Assembly: GCA_017631875.1 (NCBI GenBank)
Contig: JAGBSL010000031.1
Span: forward strand, 1-24,773
Source: Bacteroidales bacterium
GTDB taxonomy: Bacteria; Bacteroidota; Bacteroidia; Bacteroidales; UBA932
Direction: 5' to 3'
Length of the DNA stretch: 24,773 nt
Below are positions 4,857 to 13,118 of the stretch, one piece after another. The notes under the pieces were generated by a model. That model had not been told where the DNA came from. It did not search any database and worked only from the letters and a program-made list of their open reading frames with translations. The position numbers and the translations under genes are program-made. Within the stretch, counting starts at the first letter, position 1. Every line of letters starts with the position of its first letter.

Positions 4857-6485
4857 ATGGGAATCTTCTGTCTCATATTGTTCATGTCTGCAGTGTCTCT
4901 TTGGTTCTTCACCAATGAGCAGGACACCCTTTTCGGGGTGTACTCGCCGACTTGTGCAATAAGGACCAGAAATCTGCACCGCGTGGTGTTGCTGTTCTTC
5001 CTTCCTGCCCTTTTCATCAGCGCTAAAGGTTCCGTGGCTGTTTCAGCCTTCACCCATATCGGTCCGGCCTCGATGGATTGCAGTTCCGTACTTCTTGCCC
5101 TCATGTCTTCATTCATAATTCTTCTGACCCTGAAGTTCTTCTCCATCAAGGCCTCCGTCGTCTATGCATTCGTCGGCGCTCTGGCAGCATGGAGGCTTGT
5201 TGATGGTCAGGGACTTGAAAGAGGATTCATGATGTCATTCATCGGCGCTCCAGTCATGGCGTTCATTCTCTCGGCAGGCATCAGGGCCCTGCTTCGTGGC
5301 ATCTTTTCAAGGACGCACATTCATATGATAACCCTCTCGCACTATATGAGGCTTATCGCGATCATATGTATAATCCTGACTGCGGCTGCAGTCGGATTCA
5401 ATTGGGGAGGTTTCGTGACAGGTGTCGGTCATATGATTGCAAGTGAGAAGGTTGTAATCGTCTTGGCAGTTGTAATCGCTGCCATCTTCATGATCTTGTC
5501 CCGCTTTGTAGGCCAGTCCGCAAGCGAGGACTATTCGGCTCTCTTTGCCGAGTTCTCCATCTATTCGGTGGTTTCGGTCGGGCTCTCAGTTGCAGCGACC
5601 CTTCTGTTCTTCTCGTTTGACGCTACTACACATATTATATATATGTCTCCAGCACCGCTTTCGGTGTCTGCGCTCGTGATGTCGTCGATTGCCGGTGCGG
5701 AGGCCGCTCAGCGCTCGCGCATGGTTTCCGACGAGTATTATGTAAGGGAGGGGATTGCCATGGTTGCAGCTCCTGCTGGAGCTTTCCTTCTTACATTCAT
5801 GATGCTGAAGATAAAGGGCGTTGCTGCCGAGGATGCGATGGTGAGTTTCGTTGTCATGGCGGCATCGCTTCTCATCCTTGTTTCCCTGGCATTTGCGGGT
5901 TATGCAAGAGGTCAGCGCAGCCAGAGAGAAGCAACGGACCGCATCCTGTATGCACAGCGTCAGCAGATATATGAGCACAGCCGTGCCCTTAGCGACATGG
6001 AACTCAAGGTCGTACTTTCGGAGAACCAGGCCCTGCACAACGCCGTGGAGCAGAAGAGGCAGGAGGTGATGAATGTTGCCTTGAGCATCGTAGAGCAGAA
6101 GGAGTTCCTGGAGTCTCTGGATGACATGGTCAGCCGCCTTGCGAAGACTGATGACCCGAAGGAAAAGGACAGGCTGGTGGCAGAATTGAGCTCGGCACTA
6201 AAGCAGAGGCTTTCGTACGACAGCGATGTGGATTCGCAGTATTTCTATGCCCAGGCAGAGTCGCTCCATGAGGATTTCAATGCGAAGCTCTCGGAGAACT
6301 TCCCTAACATGACGCAGCAGGAAAGACGCCTTGCGACCCTGCTCAGACTGGGATTCTCGTCAAAGTACATAGCGACCCTGATGAACATAACCCCGAAGAG
6401 CGTTGAGATCAGCCGCTACAGGCTCCGCCAGAAGCTCGGCCTCGGCAAAGGTGATAATCTTGTTAATTTTATCAAATCTATATAA
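4857..6485 (+). CDS. PiT-like membrane domain fused to a LuxR-type DNA-binding domain
   Basis: 542 residues in one frame. Residues 1-350 contain about ten hydrophobic segments arranged like a PiT inorganic phosphate transporter; SIKASVVYAFVGALAAW resembles the PVSTTH-x-IVGA region and the next helices fit. The canonical GANDxAN motif is not seen (TNEQDTLFG stands in its place), so transport may be lost. Residues 355-430 are a probable coiled coil (LSENQALHNAVEQKRQEV). Residues 481-542 form a LuxR-type helix-turn-helix (MTQQERRLATLLRLGF, YIATLMNITPKSVEISRYRL) with the spacer typical of Bacteroidetes regulators. The gene follows the DUF47 gene by two bases and precedes an OprP-like porin. I infer a membrane-anchored regulator using a transporter fold as phosphate sensor. 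The HTH call is secure; the PiT homology is moderate. Confidence 0.75.
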   Translation: MGIFCLILFMSAVSLWFFTNEQDTLFGVYSPTCAIRTRNLHRVVLLFFLPALFISAKGSVAVSAFTHIGPASMDCSSVLLALMSSFIILLTLKFFSIKASVVYAFVGALAAWRLVDGQGLERGFMMSFIGAPVMAFILSAGIRALLRGIFSRTHIHMITLSHYMRLIAIICIILTAAAVGFNWGGFVTGVGHMIASEKVVIVLAVVIAAIFMILSRFVGQSASEDYSALFAEFSIYSVVSVGLSVAATLLFFSFDATTHIIYMSPAPLSVSALVMSSIAGAEAAQRSRMVSDEYYVREGIAMVAAPAGAFLLTFMMLKIKGVAAEDAMVSFVVMAASLLILVSLAFAGYARGQRSQREATDRILYAQRQQIYEHSRALSDMELKVVLSENQALHNAVEQKRQEVMNVALSIVEQKEFLESLDDMVSRLAKTDDPKEKDRLVAELSSALKQRLSYDSDVDSQYFYAQAESLHEDFNAKLSENFPNMTQQERRLATLLRLGFSSKYIATLMNITPKSVEISRYRLRQKLGLGKGDNLVNFIKSI

Positions 6486-6514
6486 CTCATTATTAACTAT
6501 TAACACTTAACACA

Positions 6515-7927
6515 ATGAAAAGAGTAATTTTAACTTCAATCATTGCACTGATGGCTTCTATTGCTGCTTTCGCTCAGCAGGCAGAGGTGAATCAGTATGG
6601 ACAGAAGGTGAATTCTTACCCTGTCGATGCTACTGTTCAGGACGGTATCATGGTGTTCCAGAACAAGGCTCAGAACTACAAGTTCTGGTTCGACATCCGT
6701 GTACAGGGAGACGCTGCCGTATTCTTCGGATACGACAAGAACCTCACTCAGATCGGTAACGGTATGCTCATGCGCCGTACCCGTTTCGCAGTGAAGGCTC
6801 AGCTCGACAAGAACTGGTACGGTGAGCTCGACACTGACTGGACTTCAGGTACTCCTGAGATCAAGGATGCTTACATCGCATTCACCGGTGTAAAGGGTCT
6901 CGAGATCAAGCTCGGTAACTTCAAGGAGAATTTCTCGATCCAGAGAAACACCACTTCACGTTACCTCCAGTTCATGGAGCGTCCAATGGTGAGCTACCTG
7001 GCTCCTTCACGCCACATGGGTCTCAACGTAAAGTATTCTATGCCGGCTCTTTGGGTGAGCGCAGGTGCTTTCGGACCTGAGCTCGAGGGTGCTGAGACTC
7101 AGACATTCATCGAGGACGGAAACAAGGATTACGGTCTGAACTGCGGTATGTCTTACACAGGTAAGGTGGTATATCGTCCGCTTCACAAGATGAAGGACGC
7201 TTCTCTCCACATTGGTGCTGCGGTTTCTTATAGAAATCCTAAGACTTCTTCAACTGACGGTTACAACGCAGTACGTTACAGCACTCGTAACACTACAGGT
7301 ATCAACCGTAAGAAGTTCATGGACACAGACGCTATCAAGTATCTTGATCACGAGCTTGCTTATACATTCGAGCTTGCAGGTCACTACAAGGGTCTCCGTT
7401 GGGAGGGTGCTTACATCGCACGTCTTCCATACGTTGACGACCAGAAGTATATCGACATGAACGGTGAGGCTCCTAATTTTGCTCCGGCTTGGGGATGGTA
7501 TGTTCAGGCAGGTTACCTCCTCTTCGGTGGTCATCAGAACTATGATGCCGGCGGAGCTAAGTACACTCGTATCAACGCAGGTAAGGAGTGGGGAGACATC
7601 GAGCTTTGCGCACGCGTAGAGTACCTCGACCTCAATATGTCCAAGTATGTGATGGGAGGTTCTGCTTATGCATACTCTCTTGGTCTCAACTTCCACGTGA
7701 CCAGAAACGTGAAGTTCGTGATCAACTACCAGTATAACGACCAGGACGTATTTGCTAACGGTAAGGGTGAGCAAGACGGAACAGATAAGACTGCCAAGAA
7801 GCCTTACAGCACAGGCTATGATGCAAACGGTAATGTATGCGCATATCCAGGCGACATCCTTAACGGAGGCAGCGGCAAGGGTATCGATTATCACATGATC
7901 GCATGCCGTTTCCAGGTTGCTTTCTAA
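6515..7927 (+). CDS. OprO/OprP-family outer-membrane porin
   Basis: 470 residues with a cleavable signal peptide (MKRVILTSIIALMASIAAFA, then QQ). The mature part alternates beta strands: MLMRRTRFAVKAQLDKNWYG, ELDTDWTSGTPEIKDAYIAF and LEIKLGNFKENFSIQ match the phosphate-selective porin O/P family, and the chain ends in F (FQVAF) as outer-membrane barrels do. It should pass anions, plausibly phosphate or polyphosphate given its neighbours. It follows the fusion regulator by 29 bases. Codons are strongly biased (CTC, GAG, CGT, GGT), suggesting very high expression. Selectivity cannot be read from sequence alone; some Bacteroidetes members are general porins. Confidence 0.85.
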   Translation: MKRVILTSIIALMASIAAFAQQAEVNQYGQKVNSYPVDATVQDGIMVFQNKAQNYKFWFDIRVQGDAAVFFGYDKNLTQIGNGMLMRRTRFAVKAQLDKNWYGELDTDWTSGTPEIKDAYIAFTGVKGLEIKLGNFKENFSIQRNTTSRYLQFMERPMVSYLAPSRHMGLNVKYSMPALWVSAGAFGPELEGAETQTFIEDGNKDYGLNCGMSYTGKVVYRPLHKMKDASLHIGAAVSYRNPKTSSTDGYNAVRYSTRNTTGINRKKFMDTDAIKYLDHELAYTFELAGHYKGLRWEGAYIARLPYVDDQKYIDMNGEAPNFAPAWGWYVQAGYLLFGGHQNYDAGGAKYTRINAGKEWGDIELCARVEYLDLNMSKYVMGGSAYAYSLGLNFHVTRNVKFVINYQYNDQDVFANGKGEQDGTDKTAKKPYSTGYDANGNVCAYPGDILNGGSGKGIDYHMIACRFQVAF

Positions 7928-7970
7928 AAATCAAGACAAACCAATATAAACCATTAAATTTTAAACAATC

Positions 7971-8597
7971 ATGAAAAAGTTTATCGTATTCGCAGCAGCA
8001 GCTGCAGTTGCACTCAGTGCATGTACTAAGAATGATCCTCAGGTTGACGGTAGCGGCAACAACGGTGGAAACGAGACCAAGGTAACAGGTATCGTTCTCA
8101 ACGAGCTTTCAGGTGCTGACAAGTTCATCGAGCTTTACAACACAACTGACAAGGAGCTCTCACTCGAGGGTGTATACGTAGTTAAGTATGACTCTTCAAA
8201 GGAAGGTGGCAAGTCTACAACTTGGACAGGTGCCAAGGGTATGACTATCGCAGCTAAGGGTTTTGTGGTTCTCGAGAGCTCTGACCTCGCAGATCCAGCT
8301 GAGGATGGAGATCCAGCATACGTATACGAGTCTGCAAACCACGTGTTCAAGGGTGGTCTTTCAGGTAAGAAGAACGTGTTCATCGAGCTCTATAGCGCAG
8401 CAGATGAGAAGCTCAGCGAGTTCAAGAGAGGTGAGGAAGGTGCAGGTTGGAACCAGGTTTCTGGCTTCAATAACGACAAGAAGCACACATTCTCACGCGT
8501 ACCAGACGGAACAGGTGAGTTCGTATACGCTGACCCTACAAAGGGCGCTGCAAACGGTGCTAAGGTAGCTGACATCGAGCAGACTCCTGAAATGTAA
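7971..8597 (+). CDS. lamin-tail-domain lipoprotein
   Basis: 208 residues. The signal peptide ends in L15-S-A-C18, followed by TKNDPQVDGSGNNGGN, a flexible linker. Residues 37-190 carry a lamin-tail (LTD) immunoglobulin-like fold: GIVLNELSGADKFIELYNTT, LSLEGVYVV, KGFVVLESSD and HTFSRVPDGTGEFVYA. In bacteria such domains occur on exported proteins and may bind nucleic acid or other polymers; a polyphosphate ligand would suit this locus but is speculation. It lies 43 bases after the porin and shares its optimal codon use, so the two are probably made together at the cell envelope. Confidence 0.8.
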   Translation: MKKFIVFAAAAAVALSACTKNDPQVDGSGNNGGNETKVTGIVLNELSGADKFIELYNTTDKELSLEGVYVVKYDSSKEGGKSTTWTGAKGMTIAAKGFVVLESSDLADPAEDGDPAYVYESANHVFKGGLSGKKNVFIELYSAADEKLSEFKRGEEGAGWNQVSGFNNDKKHTFSRVPDGTGEFVYADPTKGAANGAKVADIEQTPEM

Positions 8598-8624
8598 TTC
8601 TCCCCTGTAGAATCGTAACGAACT

Positions 8625-9263
8625 ATGGCAGAATTGAAAATCGGTGAGATCTCAAAGCCACGCTTTGAGTTCCGCTCATTCGGACAGTGCTTCTGCGAGG
8701 CACACAAGAGAATGGCTCGTCTTTCGGTTCCTGTACCTGAAAAGGTATGGGAGCGCGAGAGCGATGAGATCTATATCATCTCACGCAAGAATGACATCAA
8801 CAACACCAAGATCCGCAACGGCAAGATGGACATCAAGACTTATGTCCAGACAGTTGACGGCCTCGAGCAGTGGAACCCTCTCATGAAGGGTGAGTTCCCA
8901 ATCTCACGCGCAGTGCTTGAGAACGAGGTTTTCCCTGCATTCATGGTGGAGATGCCTGCTCTTGACAAGGATGAGTACACTTACGAGGAGTTCATCGGCA
9001 TGGTGAAGGCTAATCCTGATCTCGCAGCTGTACGCGTGCACAAGCAGCGTTTCGGCTACATGGTGAACAACACCATCTGCGAGGTTGGTAACGTTCTCAT
9101 CAACGGTGCTAAGATCGTGACCATCAACTCAGAGTCTACTGAGATCGAGGATATCAAGAAGACCATCGCTGACTGCGGTCTCGAGGGTGTTGAGAACATC
9201 AACTACCTCCAGGCTATCAAGCGTGTGATCGGTATGTCTGACAAGCCACTTGCAAACGAGTAG
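8625..9263 (+). CDS. uncharacterised protein, possibly a divergent CYTH-like fold
   Basis: 212 residues, soluble, with no signal peptide. I do not recognise a named family. The order of elements resembles a CYTH tunnel protein: an initial strand KPRFEFRSFG, basic strands ISRKNDINNTKIRNGKMDIKTYV, and a late segment EVGNVLINGAKIVTINSES followed by helices. The CYTH signature ExExK is absent, so triphosphatase activity is unlikely if the fold is right. It sits four bases before a true CYTH gene, which suggests duplication and divergence or a partner subunit. Codons are as biased as those of the porin. Confidence in the gene is high; confidence in the fold is low. Confidence 0.7.
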   Translation: MAELKIGEISKPRFEFRSFGQCFCEAHKRMARLSVPVPEKVWERESDEIYIISRKNDINNTKIRNGKMDIKTYVQTVDGLEQWNPLMKGEFPISRAVLENEVFPAFMVEMPALDKDEYTYEEFIGMVKANPDLAAVRVHKQRFGYMVNNTICEVGNVLINGAKIVTINSESTEIEDIKKTIADCGLEGVENINYLQAIKRVIGMSDKPLANE

Positions 9264-9267
9264 TATC

Positions 9268-9741
9268 ATGGCACAGGAAGTAGAAAGAAAATTCTTGGTT
9301 GCAGGCGACTTCAAGCCGTTTGCAAAGAAGGCAACTCGCATCACTCAGGGTTACCTCAGCTCAGTTCCTGAGCGCACAGTACGCGTTCGCATCAAGGGCG
9401 AGAAGGGATTCATCACCATCAAGGGCATCGGCTCTGCAAGCGGAGCAAGCCGTTATGAGTGGGAGAAGGAGATCCCTGTTTCAGAAGTTGAAGAACTTCT
9501 GAAAATTTGTGAGCCAGGCGTGATCGACAAGACACGCTACCTCGTTGAGGCTGGCGAGCACACTTATGAGGTGGATGAGTTCTACGGTGACAACGAAGGC
9601 CTTACAGTGGCTGAGGTTGAGCTTTCTTCTGAGGACGAGGCTTTTGCAAAGCCAGAGTGGCTCGGTGAGGAGGTTACTGGAGACGTCAAGTACTACAACT
9701 CTATGCTCATGAAGAACCCATATAAGAATTGGGCTAAATAA
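9268..9741 (+). CDS. CYTH-domain triphosphatase (probable inorganic tripolyphosphatase)
   Basis: 157 residues, the size of the compact bacterial CYTH enzymes such as the Nitrosomonas tripolyphosphatase. The signature E4-V-E6-R-K8 opens the chain, followed by basic strands RTVRVRIKGEKGFITIKG, then YEWEKEI, and the acidic EVDEFYGDNEGLTVAEVELS that completes metal binding in the tunnel. Family members hydrolyse inorganic triphosphate, thiamine triphosphate or form cAMP; the short single-domain type most often acts on tripolyphosphate. The start at 9268 is preferred over one at 9250, which overlaps the previous gene and precedes the signature by extra residues. The setting with phosphate proteins supports a phosphate-related role. 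Confidence 0.88.
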   Translation: MAQEVERKFLVAGDFKPFAKKATRITQGYLSSVPERTVRVRIKGEKGFITIKGIGSASGASRYEWEKEIPVSEVEELLKICEPGVIDKTRYLVEAGEHTYEVDEFYGDNEGLTVAEVELSSEDEAFAKPEWLGEEVTGDVKYYNSMLMKNPYKNWAK

Positions 9742-9749
9742 TTATTCTG

Positions 9750-9866
9750 AAGATTGCCACGGCCCTTACAGGGCCTCGCAATGACGTGGTGAATGACCTG
9801 TCCCATACAGAGGAGGGATGTTATCCATACGTCATTGCGAGGAGCGTAGCGACGTGGCAATCTTTT
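9750..9866. repeat. long imperfect palindromic repeat (REP/MITE-like)
   Basis: The arms 9750-9787 and 9829-9866 are inverted copies sharing AGATTGCCACG at the outer ends and CTCGCAATGACGT at the inner ends. Between these, the left arm has GCCCTTACAGGGC and the right arm a different small hairpin (GAGCGTAGC). Repeats of the form ATTGCCACG...CTCGCAATGACG are, as I recall, common dispersed elements in bacterial genomes. It fills the gap between the CYTH and SLC13 genes and may attenuate read-through. Confidence 0.7.
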
Positions 9867-9882
9867 AAATAACCAACAAACT

Positions 9883-11493
9883 ATGACCGACAAGCACACA
9901 GAACTGGAACAGGAGCAGGTCTTTGACCCGCTGGATATGAATAACTACAAGGTGGAGAAGCTTCCGAAGATGGAGAAGTCCGGATTCGAGAAGTGGATGG
10001 CCCGTCTTGGCGGACCTATCGCTGCCATTGTATTCGTACTTATATATTGGGTGATTGACATCCCTTTGTTTGACAACCTTGATTTCTCAGGACTCTCAAG
10101 CAAGGCACAGGCAAGACTCGCCGTGATCGGTGAGGCGGCCTTCATCAAGGCATGCTACGCCATGCTCGCCATCTTCTGTGCGTCTATCGTGCTGTGGATT
10201 ACAGAGGCGGTGCAGAGCTACCTGACTTCGCTCATGGTGATCATGGCCGTAATCATCTGCGGCGTGACTACCCAGAAGGATGCGTTCGCACAGCTCGGAC
10301 ATCCGGTGATGTGGCTCAACATCCTGTCTTTCGTTCTCGCCAGCATGCTTGTCAAGACGAAGGTTGCCAAGAGATTCGCCCTCTGGTTCGTGCTCAAGTT
10401 CGGTAAGAGCGCGTCGGGCATATTCTTCAGCTTCCTCGTAATCAATGTCGTCCTGTCTCTCTTCATCTCCGCTACGACAGTCAAGGCGACAATCCTTCTT
10501 CCTATATTCATGGTCGTGGCGGCAATTTTCGGAGCAAGCCAGGGCAACCGAAACAACTTCGGCCGTAACCTCGTGCTCCAGAACCTTTTCCAGATCAACA
10601 TCGGTGCGAGTGCATTCATGACCGGCTCGGGAGCCAACCTTCTGGCTGTCTCTCTCCTGACCGGTGCCTATAGCTCGGTGTCATTGATCTACTCTGACTG
10701 GCTGGCTGCAGCCTTCCCGCTTGCGATGATCCTGCTTCTTATCGGCTGGTTCGTAGGTGCGAAGCTGATATTCCCTCTCAAGCCTGAGGAGAAGAAGCCT
10801 CAGATCGCCGGTGGTATGGATCGCCTGCGTCAGGAACTCAGCGCCATGGGTAAGATGACCAAGGATGAGTTCAAGTCGGTGGCCATCTTCGTCGGCGTGG
10901 TCATCATGTGGGTGACAGAGAGTCTGCACGGCATTTCAGCTGAGGTTGTCGTGCTGATCGGTGCCATCATTGCGTTGATGCCTGGAATCGGTGTTGTCAA
11001 GTGGAATGATGTAGATATCCCTTGGCATCTTATGATCTTCTCAGCGGGAGCATACGTGATCGGATCAGGTCTCAATGCCACCGATCTTCCTGCTGTCATG
11101 GTCGGAGCGGGAATGGACGCGCTCGGCATCACTGCCAACACTCCGTTCTTCGTGATGTACCTTCTTCTTACAGGACTGATGCTTTTCAGTGCGCTGATCT
11201 TCCAGTCCAAGAACATGAGGACACTTGTATTCGTGCCGATCGCCATCGGTGTGGAGCAGCAGTTCGGCCTTCCGCCGCTCAGCCTTTCGTTCCCTGTGTC
11301 CCTTCTGATCGAACACGTTTACGTGCTGCCGTTCAACAGCAAGCCGGCAGCGCTGCTATATACTACAAACCACTACAGCTGGAGCGACACCTTCAAATTC
11401 GGTATCATAATGATGTTCATAGCATGGTTTATGATCCTCGTTTGGGGTGAGACTGTGCTCCATTGGTTAGGTTATACTCCAGGGTTATTCTAA
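9883..11493 (+). CDS. SLC13/DASS-family anion transporter
   Basis: 536 residues: a soluble N-terminal stretch of about 40 residues, then roughly 11-12 membrane segments. Family features include VLWITEAVQSYLTSLMVIM, SFLVINVVLSLFISATT, FGRNLVLQNLFQINIGASAF and VVIMWVTESLHGI. These carriers move sulfate, phosphate or di- and tricarboxylates with sodium. The substrate motif Ser-Asn-Thr of both halves is altered: the first site reads S-A-T-T and the second region reads SKNMRTL, so substrate choice may be unusual. Position within the phosphate-related block suggests an inorganic anion, which is inference. The nearest alternative is a more general arsenite/NhaD-like ion transporter. Confidence 0.8.
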   Translation: MTDKHTELEQEQVFDPLDMNNYKVEKLPKMEKSGFEKWMARLGGPIAAIVFVLIYWVIDIPLFDNLDFSGLSSKAQARLAVIGEAAFIKACYAMLAIFCASIVLWITEAVQSYLTSLMVIMAVIICGVTTQKDAFAQLGHPVMWLNILSFVLASMLVKTKVAKRFALWFVLKFGKSASGIFFSFLVINVVLSLFISATTVKATILLPIFMVVAAIFGASQGNRNNFGRNLVLQNLFQINIGASAFMTGSGANLLAVSLLTGAYSSVSLIYSDWLAAAFPLAMILLLIGWFVGAKLIFPLKPEEKKPQIAGGMDRLRQELSAMGKMTKDEFKSVAIFVGVVIMWVTESLHGISAEVVVLIGAIIALMPGIGVVKWNDVDIPWHLMIFSAGAYVIGSGLNATDLPAVMVGAGMDALGITANTPFFVMYLLLTGLMLFSALIFQSKNMRTLVFVPIAIGVEQQFGLPPLSLSFPVSLLIEHVYVLPFNSKPAALLYTTNHYSWSDTFKFGIIMMFIAWFMILVWGETVLHWLGYTPGLF

Positions 11494-11503
11494 CCCCGGA
11501 GTA
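11475..11503 (+). terminator. hairpin overlapping the transporter stop codon
   Basis: TACTCCAGGGTT (11475-11486) pairs with AACCCCGGAGTA (11492-11503) with one G-T pair. There is no long T tract, so termination may be partial. Confidence 0.5.
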
Positions 11504-11515
11504 TGTTCAAACCCC

Positions 11516-11577
11516 CGACCTTGCGGTCGACCCCTAAAGGGGTATTTCGGCCCTACCCGGGCCGGTCCCTTCGGGAC
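11516..11577. repeat. four tandem small hairpins
   Basis: Four five-bp stems follow one another: CGACC/GGTCG (11516-11529), ACCCC/GGGGT (11530-11543), GGCCC/GGGCC (11549-11563) and GTCCC/GGGAC (11565-11577), each with a 3-5 base loop. The stems differ in sequence, so structure rather than sequence seems to be kept. Confidence 0.7.
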
Positions 11578-11613
11578 TTATTAATCCACCGCACGATGTT
11601 TAAATTGTAAACC

Positions 11614-13077
11614 ATGATCTCTATACAGGCGAAGAAGCACGATAATTTTTCGGTTGAGTTCAAGTTCGGATTCAACTGCAAGGAGGATGGCAAGCGCGAT
11701 GACTTTTCGGTCAACGCGTGGATGTTCGTGCCTAACAGTCTGGATATCAATTCGGAGAACTACGGCAAGAAGCAGTTCTACCGCGACGTGAAGTCCAACA
11801 TCAGGCTGATCACTCCGGTATATCTTCTGCGTGAGATCGCTTGCGATGACTCACAGCCTCTGGCCTCTCTCCGCCGTGCCCTGGAGGGTGTGGTGTATAA
11901 CCCGAGCCCCGAGGCCATCGATGCATACGAATACCATCTGAAGATGTTCGCCGCCATATTCAAGAGCGCTCTGCGCGATCATGCGGCCCATCTTCGTTCG
12001 GTCCGTTCGCTTGAGACGGCTGACTACCTCGTGGCCGATTATGTCGGCAGCTCATCCCTCGTGCTGGAGAAGTTCCGTGCGCTGTACCAGATAATTGATG
12101 TGCCGACGGTTTCTGACAAGACCCGTACTCTGTTCCGCATGTGCGACGAGTTCATGAGTCATGTCGTGGAACTCAGAACCATAAGGATCATCCGCGCAAT
12201 CGATGCTTCCCTCAATGCGGAGGCATATGCCAAGATCCGCGAGGACTTCATGGGTCTGATCGTGCGTGAACATAATTATAAAGTGTCGCAGGGTTATGGC
12301 GTCATGAAGAACGACGAAGTTCATGACAGAGAGCTGATCTACCATCGCGGCATGCTCAAGAAATTCATTGAGAGCGAGTTGTATATCCGTCTGGACAAGA
12401 AGAAGGACGGAGTCGCTCTTGAGCAGATCTATTATAGCCTTGCGGCAGGCGTGGCCATGATATTCGCGACGGCGGTGGCATGGCATACGCAGGTGAAGTA
12501 TGGAAACATCACATGGCCTCTGTTCATCGTCCTTGTGGTCAGCTACATGCTCAAGGACCGCATCAAGGACCTCCTGCGTTACTATTTCGCTCATAAGCTC
12601 GGCAATAAATACTACGACAAGAAGGCCGTCGTGACCATTGGACAGAACCGCGTCGGCGAGATAAAGGAGGGATTCGACTTCATATCGTCGTCAAAGACTC
12701 CTGCCGAGGTCATGCGTATGCGTGAGAAGGCTTCGGCCGTGGAGGATGAGTCACGTATATTCGAGGAGAAGATACTCCTGTACCGTAAGCATGTGACCAT
12801 TGACGATGTTGCCCTGGCCGAGAATGATGATTATCCGATGAGAGGTATCAATGAGATCCTCCGTCTGCACCTGCATCGCTTTACGCATAAGATGGACAAC
12901 CCGGTGGTGCCTATCGATTCGGTCGATGCCGACGGCAGGATCACTAGTGTGGAGGTCGAGAAAATCTACTATGTCAACATCGTGTTCCAGCTCCAGCATG
13001 ACGGCAAGGCTGAATATCATCACTTTAGGATATCAATGACACGTGACGGTGTATTGGATATCATGAAAATTGATTAA
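11614..13077 (+). CDS. uncharacterised membrane protein with two central membrane segments
   Basis: 487 residues; I do not recognise the family. Residues 1-265 are a soluble, mostly helical domain with a conserved-looking start (EFKFGFNCKEDGKRDDF, WMFVPNSLDI). Two membrane segments lie at about 272-292 (LAAGVAMIFATAVAWHT) and 302-320 (WPLFIVLVVSYML), joined by a short loop, so both ends face the same side, probably the cytoplasm. A basic stretch DRIKDLLRYYFAHKLGNKYY follows, then a second soluble domain rich in charged beta strands. It is 41 bases ahead of the gene at 13119, and the two are probably co-expressed partners. No catalytic motif is evident. Confidence 0.8.
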   Translation: MISIQAKKHDNFSVEFKFGFNCKEDGKRDDFSVNAWMFVPNSLDINSENYGKKQFYRDVKSNIRLITPVYLLREIACDDSQPLASLRRALEGVVYNPSPEAIDAYEYHLKMFAAIFKSALRDHAAHLRSVRSLETADYLVADYVGSSSLVLEKFRALYQIIDVPTVSDKTRTLFRMCDEFMSHVVELRTIRIIRAIDASLNAEAYAKIREDFMGLIVREHNYKVSQGYGVMKNDEVHDRELIYHRGMLKKFIESELYIRLDKKKDGVALEQIYYSLAAGVAMIFATAVAWHTQVKYGNITWPLFIVLVVSYMLKDRIKDLLRYYFAHKLGNKYYDKKAVVTIGQNRVGEIKEGFDFISSSKTPAEVMRMREKASAVEDESRIFEEKILLYRKHVTIDDVALAENDDYPMRGINEILRLHLHRFTHKMDNPVVPIDSVDADGRITSVEVEKIYYVNIVFQLQHDGKAEYHHFRISMTRDGVLDIMKID

Positions 13078-13118
13078 ATTCGCAAGATATTATGCGATTC
13101 TAATCAATTTTCAATCAT

